Assembly (NCBI RefSeq): GCF_002080045.1
Contig: NZ_MUIN01000004.1
Span: 186,146-250,145, forward strand
Source: Pseudomonas sp. Bc-h
Lineage (GTDB): Bacteria > Pseudomonadota > Gammaproteobacteria > Pseudomonadales > Pseudomonadaceae
DNA: 64,000 nt
Direction: 5' to 3'
Position numbers and translations under genes: made by a program. Shown one piece after another: positions 36,707-47,479 of this stretch (the stretch's first letter is position 1; every line of letters starts with the position of its first letter). The notes under the pieces are model-generated. The model was not told the DNA's origin. It saw nothing but the letters and a program-made list of their open reading frames with translations, and made no database searches.

Positions 36707-39700
36707 TTACGTGACTCCAGTGGGCAATGCTCTCCAGCAGCGCAGCTTCCTGATAAGGCTTGCTCATGTAGTCGTTCACGCCCAGGGCCATCGCACGGTC
36801 GCGGTGTTTCTGCCCGGAACGGGAAGTGATCATGATGATCGGCAAGTGCTTGAGCGCTTCGTCTTCACGCACTTTGCTGGCGACTTCAAAGCCGTCCATC
36901 CGCGGCATTTCGATGTCCAGCAGCATGACGTCCGGCGTGTGCTCCTTCAGCAGAGCCATGGCGTCGACACCATCCTTGGCCGTCAGCACGTTCATGCCGT
37001 TGCGTTCCAGAAGACGTCCGGTGACCTTGCGAACGGTGACCGAGTCATCAACCACCATCACCAGCAACGGTCGCGTCTGTTCGGTTTGGACATAAGGCGT
37101 CGGCGCCTGACCGGAGACCTGCAATGCCAGCATCCGCGCGTGCAAGCGACGGATATGGGCGAACAGGTCGAGAATCAGCACCACTCGACCATCGCCGAGG
37201 ATCGTCGCCCCGGAAATCCCCTGCACGCCGGAAAACTGCGGTCCGAGGTTCTTCACCACGATCTCCCGCGATCCCGCCAGCGCATCGACCTGCACCGCTA
37301 CCCATTGATCATGGACATGAACCAGCAGCACTGGGAGCGGCTGAGTCTGGCCGCTCAGCTTTGGCGGCTGTCCGTGATTGAGCAGCTCGCCCAGATAACG
37401 CAGTTCATAACTGCGCTCGCCATACTGATATCGCGGTGGCGAGGATTGGTAATACGTCTCCAGCTCGCCAGGCATGACCCGCACGATGCCTTCGATGCTG
37501 TTCAGCGGCACGGCGTATTGCTCTTCGCCGCACTGCACCATCAGCGCGCGATTGACCGATACCGAGAACGGCAGGCGAATGCGGAAACGCGCGCCTTGCC
37601 CTGATTTCGAGTCGATGACCATTGAACCGCCCAGATCCTTGACCTCGGCGTGCACCACATCCATCCCGACGCCGCGTCCGGAGATCTGGGTGATGGTTTC
37701 GGCCGTGGAGAAGCCGGCCTGCAAGATGAATTGCAGCGTGTCGTGCTCACTCAACTCGGCGTCCGGACTGATCAGGCCGCGCTTGATCGCCTTGCGTCGT
37801 ACAGCCTCAAAATCGACTCCTGCGCCGTCGTCGCTCATTTCGATGACGATATCGCCGCCTTCATGGGACAGACTCAGCGTGATGTGGCCCATTTCGGACT
37901 TGCCCGCAGCCTGGCGCTTTTCCGGGCTTTCGAGGCCATGGTCGATGGCGTTGCGCAGCATGTGTTCCAGCGGCGCGACCATGCGTTCAAGCACGTTGCG
38001 GTCCATTTCGCCCTCAGCGTTGACCACATCGAACTTGACCTTCTTGTTCAGCTCGCCCGAGACCTGCCGCACGATTCGACGCAGACGCGGCACCATGCGC
38101 TCGAAGGGCACCATGCGCGTGCGCATCAGGTTTTCCTGAAGCTCGGTGTTGACCCTCGCCTGTTGCAGCAACAGGGTTTCGGCTTCATGAGCACGGGTGT
38201 CGAGGGTTTCCTTGAGGTCCATCAAGTCGGACGCGGACTCGAACAGCGCGCGCGACAGTTGCTGCAACTGGGAATGGCGATCCATTTCCAGGGGGTCGAA
38301 TTCTTCGTAGCCCTGCCGTTCGGCCTGACGGTCGCGGCTGAGGATCCGACCCTGGGTCTCAATGTCCAGCCGACGCAACTGATCGCGCATGCGCTCGATG
38401 GTGGTCTCCATCTCCGCCAGGGTGATCTGCGCGTCGCTGACCTGCTGCTCGATGCGCCCACGGAAAATCGAGGTTTCGCCCGCCAGGTTGACCAGATCCT
38501 CCAACTGCTCCGCCGCAACCTTGACCATCTCCGGCCCGGTGCGCTCGGCATCGGCATCCGGCGCTGTGGCGGCAGGTTCTGCGGCGGGTGCTGGAGCAAT
38601 CGTCGGCTCTTCCGGCGCCTTGCTGCCGACCTCATGTATCGCCCCCGAGGCCGAGTACTGCGCGATGCTGTCGATCAGCAGCGTCGGATTGGGCAGCGGC
38701 TCATACCCACGAACGGCATCGACCATGTCGGCGAGCATGTCATGGCCGCTTTGCAACAGGCCGTTGAGCAGCGCGCCGTTCTTCAACGCACCGGACGACA
38801 AACCTTCGTACAACGATTCCAGTTCATGGGCCAGATCGCCGATCGGGGCAATCTCCACCATGCGAGCCCCACCTTTCAGGGTGTGCAGGTCACGCAACAG
38901 GTTTTCCACTTCCAGCGTGTTCTGCGGATCGGCCTGCCAGCGGACCAGCGCGGCGCTTGAACTTTCAATGATGTCGTCGGCTTCTTCGAGGAAGATCTCC
39001 AGCAACTCGGGATCGCGTTCGTCGAGCGGCTGGATCATCGAGCCAACGTTGCGCGCCTCGCCATCATGGGGCAACACGTAACAGTTGCACTGGCGGAACT
39101 CGCGAATCTCCTCGATGAGCGGCGCGGGATCAGCCAACGGCGTGCGGTGTTGCAGTTGTTCGAGCATCTGCGCCAGATGATCGTGGCTGCGCACCAACAA
39201 TTCGGCCAGTTCAGGGGTGTGGTTGCAGCGGCGATCGATCAGGCCTTCGTAAAGTGATTCAAGCTCGTGCCCAAGATCGCCCACCGGACAGATTTCGGCC
39301 ATGCGCGCGCCACCCTTGAGGGTGTGCAGATCGCGCTGCAAGGAAGAAAGCGGCAGCGGGTTTTCCGGATCGTCGAGCCAGCGTTGAAGGGCCTGGCCCG
39401 CGCCTTCGAGAATGTCGACCGCCTCTTCCAGAAAGATATCGACGATTTCCTGATCCAGCTCGTCGCGCTGCGGTTGTTCAGGTTGGGCTGGCTCTGCATC
39501 CAGAGTGGCCTGGGTTAATTCAGTGACCCGGGTCGCCAGGCCGCCCTGGCTTTCGATCAGGCCCGTGGCGCTTGGGTCCAGGGCTTCATCGAGGAGTTCG
39601 CGCAGCGCTTGCACCCGCTCCGGACAGGCCTGAACCTGTTGCCCCGCCGCGACCTGATCAAGCATGTTGATCAGCGCTTCATGGGCATTTTCCGCTTCAT

Positions 39701-42698
39701 GGAAAAACCGTTCGCTGACCGCCAGACTGCTCTCTTCCACCGCCCCATACAGATCCAGCAAGGCTTCGCACAGCTCATCCACTTGCGGCAGATCGGCCAT
39801 GTGCGCGCCGTGGCCGAGCATGGTCAATTCGTCGAGCAGTGCGTTGAGCTCCTGACGCTCGCGTGGATGCTGCCGCCAGCGTTTGAGCAGGTTTTCGGCG
39901 TCCAGCAGGATATCCATGCCTTCAGCGAGGAAACTGGCGATCAACTGCGGATTGCGGCGGGTGCGCAGGCCGTTGCTGTCAGCGCTCAACGCATCGGCCA
40001 TTCGCTCGTCGAGCAAGGCATGGGCCGCTTCGATCAACTGCGTGGCGCCCTCGATCGGCATCAACGGGTCGGGCTTCAACTGCATCAGGCCCTTGTGGAA
40101 CAGAGGCTCGGCGAGAGCCAGCAGCTCGATTTCCGGCTGGCCGACAGCAATCTGGTTAGTCTTGAATTCGCGCACCAACTGATCGAGCGGGCTCGCCAGC
40201 TCGGCCATCGGCAGCACACCGGCCATGTAGGCGCTGCCTTTGAGGGTATGCAGCGCGCGCAGTAATTCATCACTGAAGACAGGGGATTCTTCTTCTCGGG
40301 CGGCGTCGAGGTAGCGATTCAGGGTATCGAGATGCGTATGGGCTTCCTGACGGAAAATCTCCAGCAGCTGCGGATCGAAGCCCTGCTCTTGCGGCTCGTG
40401 GGGCTCTGACGGCACTGCTGGCTCAGCGGCCTGTGACTCGACCTCCTCGCCTTGGGCCAGGGCATGGGCGCGGGCGGCGAGCAAGTCCACGTCATCGCGC
40501 TGGCGCTGGACGTCTTCGGCGAAATCACGAATGACGTCCGGTAACAGCACCTGCACATCGATCAGTAATTGATGAACCTGGCCGTCAGCCTTGACGCTGC
40601 GCTCCAGCACGCGGTTCAGCAGGTTTTCCACGGCCCAGGCCAACTCGCCGAGCACCAGCGCACGGACCATTCGCCCGCTGCCTTTGAGTGTGTGAAAGGC
40701 GCGACGGATTTCGCTCAATGCGGAAAAGTTTTCACCGTCGGCCAGCCAGCGCGGCAGGTATTCATGCAGCGCCTGGAGGACCTCGTCTGTTTCCTCCAGG
40801 AATACGTCACGCAGTTCATCGTCCACCGCCTGCTCGCCTTTGGGCGGCGGCAGCAGGCTGGCTGGTACATGCCGTGCGGGCGGATTGACTGCCGACACCG
40901 GGCTGGCGAGTACTTCGGCGATGCTTTGGCTTGGATTTACCAGAGCCTGCTGCTCATGCAGCTCGTTCAGTTCTTCGTGGCTGATGACCTCATCGAGCAC
41001 CGGCACGTCCGTGTCAGGGACCGGCGAATACCCCAGTTTTGCGAGGCTCTCCTGTGCCAGATCCAGCACATGCTCACCCGGCGCCTCGGGATCTTCGGCC
41101 ATGCGTTCCAGGTAATATTCGATGCCGATGATCACGTCCGCCAGATGGTCCAGCTGCGACGAGACAGGCGGCTCTGTGCTCGACAGCAGTTGTTCGACGA
41201 TGTAGTCGTTGCAGGCCGCCAACAGGCCGGACGCCCGCGCCAACGGGATCATTGCCAGCGCGCCACGCACCTGAATCAGCTGCGCAGACAACGGCGCCAG
41301 GCGTTCACGGTCCATTTCGCCATCAACGTAATCGTCGATCACGTCCTTGGCCTGTTGCAGCACGACCCGCGCTTCCTTGATCACCAACTGGTGAATCTGG
41401 CTCAGATCGGTGGTCGGCAGCCGGCTTTCTTCGGGGCTGCTCTGATCAACCGTCCCGGCCATGCCCGCCAGCGTTGCCTCGACATACAGCAAGGCGCCGG
41501 CGACATCCATCAGCGTGGCGTCGTTGGGCTCGCGCTGTCCTTGGGCCATCCCCTGCACCACGCTCAACTGATCGATGATGACCTTGCGCGGCTGGCCGAA
41601 TCCCAATACCGCCAGGGTGTCGGCGATCTGTCGAAGCGGCGGCAACAGGGCGTTGAGTTCGCTGACGTGCTGGCGGTCGCCACGCACGAACACGTCGAGC
41701 CGCTCTTTGGTGCGGACCAGTTCGTCGCATAAGGCGATGATCACCGAGCGCATGGCGTCGCGATCCGGGCCAGCCATGCGCGCGCGCTCTTCATCCACCA
41801 GTGCGCTTTGCGGCAAGGCTTCGGCGAGGCCGTACTGATCCTTCAACTCAATCATCCTCTGCGCCTGACTGTCAGATTTGGCGATATAAAACAGCAGGCT
41901 TTTCAGCAGCTCATCCGGGGCGGGCTGATTGATCCCGGCGATGCCCTGTTCCTGCAGGCGCTTGAGCTGCTTGTCGGCATCTTTGAACAGGCTGCGCAGC
42001 GCCGGGCTGTTGGTGAAATTGCCGCTGGCCATGGTCTCGACCAGCGCCGAGGCTATGCGCCACAACGGTTCGAGCGGCGCGTCCTTGCACAGCATCTCAA
42101 GGCGCGCGAACACTTTGGTCATGTAGCCCAGTTGCGTCTGCACATCCTGCTCGCGCAGCAAACCGACCAAAGCAGTCTGCAGAGTCTGACGCAGCTTGCG
42201 CAGTTTCGTCGGCAACTCGGGGCTGTCGCGCTCGGCCAGGGTCTGGGCATCCAGTTCGGCGACCGACAACAACTGCGGTGAGAACAGGCTGGTTTCTGAA
42301 AGCAGGCTTTCGCCACGCGCGCTGCGCAGGTCGTTGAGCAGCGGCAATACCACCAGTGGCAGGTCACGACGTGCCGAATGCACGCGCTCCAGATACACCG
42401 GCAGTTGGCTCATCGCCTGATTCAGCAGCTGAACGGCTTCGGTTTCCTGAACGACATGGCCCTGTTGCAGCGCCAGCGCCAACTGCTCGATCTCTTCGGC
42501 GAACAATGCGGCGCCGTAGAATTCGATCATCTGCAAGCTGCCGTGCACCTGATGGATGAAGTCCAGACAGACTTCCATGGCGGACGGGTCATGCGGCCGC
42601 GCGACGAAGGCATCCAGTGCCTGACGTGCGTGTTTGAGGGTTTCGGCTATTTCGCCCTTGACCCACTCCAGGGCCACGTAATCGTGACGGTCAGCCAT
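36699..42698 (-). CDS. chpA: ChpA: multi-Hpt CheA-type hybrid histidine kinase of the Pil-Chp system
   Basis: 1999 residues. A series of phosphotransfer-like domains precedes the kinase: degenerate HQVHGSLQM at 49-57, then HTLKGS at 669 and 817, a Thr-type site TMLGHGAHM at 959, and HTLKGGARM at 1125 and 1272. A Pro/Ala linker (about 1360-1385) leads to dimerisation, the ATPase domain (N box LRNAIDHGLESPEKR at 1581-1595, G box DDGAGVDF at 1623-1630, G2 ISGRGVGMDVV), a CheW-like domain (about 1706-1850) and a receiver domain (Asp1884/1885, phospho-acceptor Asp1928, Lys1980). It phosphorylates PilG and PilH to set type IV pilus extension and retraction. Longer proteins of this kind (about 2,470 residues in P. 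aeruginosa) exist, so this one is compact. Confidence 0.95.
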   Translation of the reverse strand: MADRHDYVALEWVKGEIAETLKHARQALDAFVARPHDPSAMEVCLDFIHQVHGSLQMIEFYGAALFAEEIEQLALALQQGHVVQETEAVQLLNQAMSQLPVYLERVHSARRDLPLVVLPLLNDLRSARGESLLSETSLFSPQLLSVAELDAQTLAERDSPELPTKLRKLRQTLQTALVGLLREQDVQTQLGYMTKVFARLEMLCKDAPLEPLWRIASALVETMASGNFTNSPALRSLFKDADKQLKRLQEQGIAGINQPAPDELLKSLLFYIAKSDSQAQRMIELKDQYGLAEALPQSALVDEERARMAGPDRDAMRSVIIALCDELVRTKERLDVFVRGDRQHVSELNALLPPLRQIADTLAVLGFGQPRKVIIDQLSVVQGMAQGQREPNDATLMDVAGALLYVEATLAGMAGTVDQSSPEESRLPTTDLSQIHQLVIKEARVVLQQAKDVIDDYVDGEMDRERLAPLSAQLIQVRGALAMIPLARASGLLAACNDYIVEQLLSSTEPPVSSQLDHLADVIIGIEYYLERMAEDPEAPGEHVLDLAQESLAKLGYSPVPDTDVPVLDEVISHEELNELHEQQALVNPSQSIAEVLASPVSAVNPPARHVPASLLPPPKGEQAVDDELRDVFLEETDEVLQALHEYLPRWLADGENFSALSEIRRAFHTLKGSGRMVRALVLGELAWAVENLLNRVLERSVKADGQVHQLLIDVQVLLPDVIRDFAEDVQRQRDDVDLLAARAHALAQGEEVESQAAEPAVPSEPHEPQEQGFDPQLLEIFRQEAHTHLDTLNRYLDAAREEESPVFSDELLRALHTLKGSAYMAGVLPMAELASPLDQLVREFKTNQIAVGQPEIELLALAEPLFHKGLMQLKPDPLMPIEGATQLIEAAHALLDERMADALSADSNGLRTRRNPQLIASFLAEGMDILLDAENLLKRWRQHPRERQELNALLDELTMLGHGAHMADLPQVDELCEALLDLYGAVEESSLAVSERFFHEAENAHEALINMLDQVAAGQQVQACPERVQALRELLDEALDPSATGLIESQGGLATRVTELTQATLDAEPAQPEQPQRDELDQEIVDIFLEEAVDILEGAGQALQRWLDDPENPLPLSSLQRDLHTLKGGARMAEICPVGDLGHELESLYEGLIDRRCNHTPELAELLVRSHDHLAQMLEQLQHRTPLADPAPLIEEIREFRQCNCYVLPHDGEARNVGSMIQPLDERDPELLEIFLEEADDIIESSSAALVRWQADPQNTLEVENLLRDLHTLKGGARMVEIAPIGDLAHELESLYEGLSSGALKNGALLNGLLQSGHDMLADMVDAVRGYEPLPNPTLLIDSIAQYSASGAIHEVGSKAPEEPTIAPAPAAEPAATAPDADAERTGPEMVKVAAEQLEDLVNLAGETSIFRGRIEQQVSDAQITLAEMETTIERMRDQLRRLDIETQGRILSRDRQAERQGYEEFDPLEMDRHSQLQQLSRALFESASDLMDLKETLDTRAHEAETLLLQQARVNTELQENLMRTRMVPFERMVPRLRRIVRQVSGELNKKVKFDVVNAEGEMDRNVLERMVAPLEHMLRNAIDHGLESPEKRQAAGKSEMGHITLSLSHEGGDIVIEMSDDGAGVDFEAVRRKAIKRGLISPDAELSEHDTLQFILQAGFSTAETITQISGRGVGMDVVHAEVKDLGGSMVIDSKSGQGARFRIRLPFSVSVNRALMVQCGEEQYAVPLNSIEGIVRVMPGELETYYQSSPPRYQYGERSYELRYLGELLNHGQPPKLSGQTQPLPVLLVHVHDQWVAVQVDALAGSREIVVKNLGPQFSGVQGISGATILGDGRVVLILDLFAHIRRLHARMLALQVSGQAPTPYVQTEQTRPLLVMVVDDSVTVRKVTGRLLERNGMNVLTAKDGVDAMALLKEHTPDVMLLDIEMPRMDGFEVASKVREDEALKHLPIIMITSRSGQKHRDRAMALGVNDYMSKPYQEAALLESIAHWSHVNV

Positions 42699-42734
42699 GG
42701 TGGCTCCAGTTGCCCAAGTCGTGACGCATGACGA

Positions 42735-44777
42735 TCAATGCTGATCCCTTGAAGCCGGCAGTGTAAAACCGGACACCGAGCGACGCATCTCGCTGGCCAT
42801 CTTCGCCAGATTGCCCATGCTCTGCGCAGTGGCCGCCGTGCCCGACGTGGTTTGCGTGGTGGTCTGCTGGATCACGGTCATGGTCGCGGAAATCTGCTGA
42901 CCCAACGCAGCCTGCTGTTGCGCAGCATTGGTGATGCTCTCGACGAGCGCGGCGAGGACCTTGGAAACCCCTTCGATTTCCTCCAGCGCCACACCGGCAT
43001 CCTGCGCCAATCGTGCGCCACGCACCACTTCGGTGGTGGTCTGCTCCATGGAGATTACCGCTTCGTTGGTGTCATTTTGAATCGCGCGGACCAGCGTTTC
43101 GATCTGCTTGGTCGCCGAGGACGAACGCTCGGCCAGCCGCTGAACTTCGTCGGCAACCACGGCAAAACCGCGTCCGGCGTCACCCGCCATCGATGCCTGG
43201 ATCGCGGCATTCAGCGCCAGGATGTTGGTCTGATCGGCAATGTCGTCGATCAGGCTTACAATATCGCCAATTTCCTGGGAAGACTCGCCCAGACGCTTGA
43301 TCCTCTTGGACGTGTCCTGAATCTGCTCGCGAATGTTGTCCATCCCGTTGATGGTGTTATGCACCACCTCGTTGCCCTTGTTGGCGATGGCGACCGAACG
43401 CTCGGCAACCGCCACCGACTCCGAAGCGTTGGCCGAGACCTGCTCCACGGATCTGGACATGTCGTTGACGGCGTTCGATGCCGCGGCGATCTGCAAGGCC
43501 TGATGCTCAGAGGCCGCTGCCAATTGGGTCGCGGTGGTCTGAGTGTCCTTGACCGCACCGAACACTTGCTCGGCGGTGAGGTTGATGGTTGCGACCAGTT
43601 CGCGCAACTGGTCGATGGAGTAGTTGATCGAATCGGCAATGGCGCCCGTGAAGTCCTCGGTTACCGACGCCGCGACAGTAAGGTCGCCGTCGGCCAGATC
43701 TTCGATCTCGTCGAGCAAGCGCATGATCGCGGTCTGGTTGCGCTCGTTCTTCTCGGCGGTCTCGCGCAGTTGACGGTTGGTTTCCCTGACCATGACCAGG
43801 CCAATCAGAATGATCGATGCCAGCGCCAGCAGACCAAGAACGTAGCCACCATAGCTATTGGTGGCGCGACCGCCAGCCATGTGCTCGAAGCTGTTGGCGA
43901 GCACGGAGGCTTCGTCGAGCAGGGTTTGCGAAAGGTTGAAAATATTGCCTGCGGCTTCGCGCACTTCCAGCAATTCCGGCGAGGTTTCCAGAATTTCATC
44001 GACTGATCCCGACACGAACTGGAACAGCTCGGCGATTTCAGCCAGCCTCGCCCGCGCATCGCGGTCTTCCACCTGAGCGATCTTCAGGGTCGCATTACCA
44101 TCGAGCATACCGTTGAGCACCCGACCGAACTGGCTGGCGTCGCGCCCGAAGGCATCGGCGGCTTGAACAGCGGTTTCATCGCCGGACAACACGGTATTCA
44201 CGGCGCCGAGAATTCGCTCTGCGAGCAGCGACTGACGCTGGGCGAGCGCAACCTGGCTGGCGGGGGCGCGATTTTGCAGAAGAATGTCGACGACCTTTTC
44301 CGACTCGATCTGCAACTGCGGAATGGTCTCGGCGAGTGTTGCCGCGACCTGATGCAGCGACAGCACCGTTTGCTCGCGAGAAAGGATCACATCGGTGCTT
44401 TTGCGCAGGTTTTCCCAGTCGTTTTGTACCGCTTTGAGTTCGTCGGTGACTTCGGCAGGCGCAGCGGGCAAGCCGGTGTTCTTGTCGCCCTTCTTGAGGT
44501 ATTGCCAGCGAGTGTCGAAATCGTTGCGCGCATCGGCCAGCAACTTGAACGCCGCAGCCTTGCCGGCCGCAGCCTCTGTCGCGTTTTTCGCGATGCGCTG
44601 AGACAGAACCCGTAGCTCGCCGGCATGCCCGATGTACTGTTTGTCGTAGTTGGACTGCGTGCTCAAGTACGCAAAATTGACGAACAGCAGCATGATGAAA
44701 ACGATCAGGCCCACGAACAGCGCAATGATCTGCGAGCGACTGCGCGCGCCTTCCAGTGACTTGCCGGTATTACTCAT
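42735..44777 (-). CDS. pilJ: PilJ: methyl-accepting chemotaxis protein of the Pil-Chp system
   Basis: 680 residues. A first membrane helix (about 17-35), a periplasmic region with two PilJ-type domains ([15 protein letters not shown] and [15 protein letters not shown] are the repeated helical starts), a second helix around 310-332, a HAMP segment, and a cytoplasmic signalling domain whose tip reads [40 protein letters not shown] in pieces. It senses pilus or surface contact at the cell pole and controls ChpA. pilK, the methyltransferase normally next to it, is missing. Confidence 0.95.
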   Translation of the reverse strand: MSNTGKSLEGARSRSQIIALFVGLIVFIMLLFVNFAYLSTQSNYDKQYIGHAGELRVLSQRIAKNATEAAAGKAAAFKLLADARNDFDTRWQYLKKGDKNTGLPAAPAEVTDELKAVQNDWENLRKSTDVILSREQTVLSLHQVAATLAETIPQLQIESEKVVDILLQNRAPASQVALAQRQSLLAERILGAVNTVLSGDETAVQAADAFGRDASQFGRVLNGMLDGNATLKIAQVEDRDARARLAEIAELFQFVSGSVDEILETSPELLEVREAAGNIFNLSQTLLDEASVLANSFEHMAGGRATNSYGGYVLGLLALASIILIGLVMVRETNRQLRETAEKNERNQTAIMRLLDEIEDLADGDLTVAASVTEDFTGAIADSINYSIDQLRELVATINLTAEQVFGAVKDTQTTATQLAAASEHQALQIAAASNAVNDMSRSVEQVSANASESVAVAERSVAIANKGNEVVHNTINGMDNIREQIQDTSKRIKRLGESSQEIGDIVSLIDDIADQTNILALNAAIQASMAGDAGRGFAVVADEVQRLAERSSSATKQIETLVRAIQNDTNEAVISMEQTTTEVVRGARLAQDAGVALEEIEGVSKVLAALVESITNAAQQQAALGQQISATMTVIQQTTTQTTSGTAATAQSMGNLAKMASEMRRSVSGFTLPASRDQH

Positions 44778-44866
44778 TTCTCAGGGCTCCGCCTGAACCA
44801 TGGCTCTTGCGGACAGGTCCGCGCCTGCGAAGACGACGGGCGTCCTCGGTGCTGTGCCAGACAGTA

Positions 44867-45406
44867 TTAAAGTGCAACATCCATAAAACCCGGCGACTGC
44901 ACCAGGATTCTGGGACTGAAAACCCGCCAGGCCTGCTCGCGTAGAAACCGGCCTTGAATATAGGGGGCGATGTTCGGCTCGCTGTCATCCGGGGACTCTG
45001 GCATCAGGCTTCGCTCACTGAAATGCTGCATGCCCAACACTTCATCGACCAGCAATCCGGTGAACACGTCCTGATGGTCGATCACCAGCACCCGGCGCTG
45101 CTTGCGCAGCGGCGAGAGTTCGTGACCAAAAAAAGCGTAGAGGTCCATGATCGGCAGCAATCGACCGCGCAGGTTGGCAATGCCCTTGACCCATGGCTTG
45201 ACGCCCGGCAGCGCGGCACAACGCGGTTCGTGGAGGATTTCGTCAACCTCGCCCATGGGCGCCACGTAATAGCGCTCGCCCATGCGAAAGCCGATGCCGC
45301 TCCAGCCTTGCTGTCGGGTTTCCTGCAACGGCAACCCGGCAGCCAACGAGCGACAGCGCTGGTCGATATCGAGCAGCAGCTGGAAGGCAGTTTGCGACTG
45401 AGCCAT
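44867..45406 (-). CDS. pilI: PilI: CheW-like adaptor
   Basis: 179 residues with a CheW fold: GIGFRMGERYYVAPMGEVDEIL, VKGIANLRGRLLPIMDLYAFFG in pieces and RVLVIDHQDVFTGLLVDEVLGMQHF in pieces. It couples PilJ to ChpA. A 90-base gap separates it from pilJ and 17 bases from pilH; all are on the minus strand. Confidence 0.93.
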   Translation of the reverse strand: MAQSQTAFQLLLDIDQRCRSLAAGLPLQETRQQGWSGIGFRMGERYYVAPMGEVDEILHEPRCAALPGVKPWVKGIANLRGRLLPIMDLYAFFGHELSPLRKQRRVLVIDHQDVFTGLLVDEVLGMQHFSERSLMPESPDDSEPNIAPYIQGRFLREQAWRVFSPRILVQSPGFMDVAL

Positions 45407-45422
45407 GAACGCCAGCGGGCCT

Positions 45423-45788
45423 TCAGCCCGCCAGGACCGCGTTCAGGGTTTTCATGAGGGTTTCTTCGTCCACCGGCTTGGTCAGGTAATCCCTTGCGCC
45501 CTGGCGTTTGCCCCAGACCTTGTCGGTTTCCTGATCCTTGGTGGTGATCATGATCACCGGGATCATGCTGGTGTCCGCGTCCTTGGTCAGCTGACGGGTC
45601 GCCTGGAAGCCATTGAGACCGGGCATGACGATATCCATCAATACCGCATCGGGCTTTTCCTGGCGGGCCAATGCCACGCCATCGGCACCGTTTTCAGCTT
45701 TGAGGACTTCGTGGCCATGCTTCTCCAGCATCCCGGTCAGCTTGTACATTTCAGTCGGCGAGTCATCGACGATCAGAATTCGAGCCAT
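45423..45788 (-). CDS. pilH: PilH: CheY-like response regulator
   Basis: 121 residues from ATG 45788. A single receiver domain: RILIVDDSPTEM with the acidic pair, phospho-acceptor Asp in PDAVLMDIVMPGLNGF and the conserved Lys in YLTKPVDEETL. PilH is thought to favour retraction (PilT) or act as phosphate sink. The upstream alternative start adds a hydrophobic decapeptide with no ribosome site. Confidence 0.95.
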   Translation of the reverse strand: MARILIVDDSPTEMYKLTGMLEKHGHEVLKAENGADGVALARQEKPDAVLMDIVMPGLNGFQATRQLTKDADTSMIPVIMITTKDQETDKVWGKRQGARDYLTKPVDEETLMKTLNAVLAG

Positions 45789-45833
45789 GGTGCTTCCCCA
45801 TAGAAACAGCCGCCCCACAACCTGGGACCGGCA

Positions 45834-46244
45834 TCAAGATAGTTGTTGTTCTACTGCAACGAACCCTGGCACGTGAGCCTTGATCGCACTCAGCAGTTCT
45901 TCCTTGCTAAACGGTTTGGTCAAAAACTGATCGGACCCGACGATACGCCCCTTGGCCTTATCGAACAGCCCGTCCTTGGAGGACAACATGATCACCGGCG
46001 TAGACTTGAATGCCCGGTTGTTCTTGATCAACGCGCACGTCTGATACCCGTCCAGCCTGGGCATCATGATGTCGACAAAAATGATTCTTGGATGATTATC
46101 GGCAATCTTGGCCAGCGCATCGAAGCCGTCTACAGCGGTAATCACTTCGCAGCCAACGTTCTTCAACAGGGTCTCGGCAGTGCGACGAATCGTTCGGGAG
46201 TCGTCGATGACCATGACTTTCAATGGGGCTGAATGCTGTTCCAT
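45834..46244 (-). CDS. pilG: PilG: CheY-like response regulator
   Basis: 136 residues from ATG 46244, matching the usual PilG size; the long upstream extension of the frame is not coding. Receiver signature: LKVMVIDDSRTIRRTAE, Asp in IIFVDIMMPRLDGYQT and Lys in FLTKPFSKEELL. PilG promotes pilus extension. It is the first gene of the pilG-pilH-pilI-pilJ-chpA-chpC set and is divergent from gshB. Confidence 0.95.
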   Translation of the reverse strand: MEQHSAPLKVMVIDDSRTIRRTAETLLKNVGCEVITAVDGFDALAKIADNHPRIIFVDIMMPRLDGYQTCALIKNNRAFKSTPVIMLSSKDGLFDKAKGRIVGSDQFLTKPFSKEELLSAIKAHVPGFVAVEQQLS

Positions 46245-46509
46245 ATCTGCTCTACCATCGCCGCGGCGATTCAGATGGGTCTGCCTTCGGCCGGGCATGG
46301 CGCTGTTAGAAATCGCTGAACCCCCATCTAGAGGGGTGGAATGACAACTGACGAGACGCCAGATGCCGAGCCTTTTTAGCACACTCTAAAGACGCAATCC
46401 ATAAAGCATATGCGCCACTCTTGCCCCTTGACCGCAGGCCAGCTCAGCGCCACCCTGACGCCTGTTTTCAGGCCCGTTGCGGCCATTACCGATCAGAGGA
46501 ATATCGCCC

Positions 46510-47463
46510 ATGAGCATTCGCCTGGGAATCGTCATGGACCCCATCGAGCGCATCTCCTTTAAAAAGGACAGCTCGCTGGCCATGCTCCTTGCAGCGCAGG
46601 CCCGCGGCTGGTCGCTGTTCTATATGGAACAGCAGGACCTGTATCAGGACGCAGGCCAGGCCCGCGCGCGCATGAAGCCGCTGAAAGTGTTCGCCGACCC
46701 TGCACACTGGTTCGAACTGGAAGCCGAAGTCGACAGCGGCCTGGATGATCTGGACGTGATCCTGATGCGCAAGGATCCGCCGTTCGACATGGAATTCGTC
46801 TATTCCACCTACCTGCTGGAGCAGGCCGAGCGCGCGGGCGTGCTGGTGGTCAACAAGCCTCAGAGTCTGCGTGACTGCAACGAGAAGCTGTTCGCCACGC
46901 TGTTTCCTCAGTGCACACCGCCAACGCTGGTCAGCCGCCGCTCGGACGTCCTGCGTGAATTCGCAGCCAAACACGGCGACGTCATCCTCAAGCCGCTGGA
47001 CGGCATGGGTGGTGCCTCGATCTTCCGCCATCGCGTTGGCGACCCGAACCTGTCGGTGATTCTGGAAACCCTGACCAACCATGGTCAGCAACAGATCATG
47101 GCGCAGGCCTACCTGCCTGCGATCAAGGACGGCGACAAGCGCATTCTTATGGTCGATGGCGAGCCTGTGCCGTATTGCCTGGCGCGAATTCCAGCTGCAG
47201 GCGAAACCCGTGGCAATCTGGCCGCCGGTGGCCGGGGCGAAGCTCGTCCGCTGACCGACCGTGATCGCTGGATCGCCGCCGAAATCGGCCCGATCCTGCG
47301 GGAAAAAGGCCTGTTGTTCGTGGGTCTGGATGTGATCGGGGAGCATTTGACTGAAATCAACGTCACCAGCCCGACCTGCATCCGCGAAATCGACAACGCG
47401 TTCGGCACGGACATCGGCGGGATGTTGATGGATGTGATCGAGAAGAAGCTGCAAGCTCGATAA
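46510..47463 (+). CDS. gshB: Glutathione synthetase
   Basis: 317 residues from ATG 46510, a standard GshB length. N-terminal SIRLGIVMDPIERI, the ATP-grasp motifs VILKPLDGMGGASIFR, ILMVDGEPVPYCLARIP, GGRGEARPLTDRDRW and the C-terminal EINVTSPTCIREI. It joins gamma-glutamylcysteine and glycine. It is divergent from pilG and followed by a REP-like element and tonB3, the same order as in P. aeruginosa. Confidence 0.97.
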   Translation: MSIRLGIVMDPIERISFKKDSSLAMLLAAQARGWSLFYMEQQDLYQDAGQARARMKPLKVFADPAHWFELEAEVDSGLDDLDVILMRKDPPFDMEFVYSTYLLEQAERAGVLVVNKPQSLRDCNEKLFATLFPQCTPPTLVSRRSDVLREFAAKHGDVILKPLDGMGGASIFRHRVGDPNLSVILETLTNHGQQQIMAQAYLPAIKDGDKRILMVDGEPVPYCLARIPAAGETRGNLAAGGRGEARPLTDRDRWIAAEIGPILREKGLLFVGLDVIGEHLTEINVTSPTCIREIDNAFGTDIGGMLMDVIEKKLQAR

Positions 47464-47479
47464 TTGATGCACCGTACCT

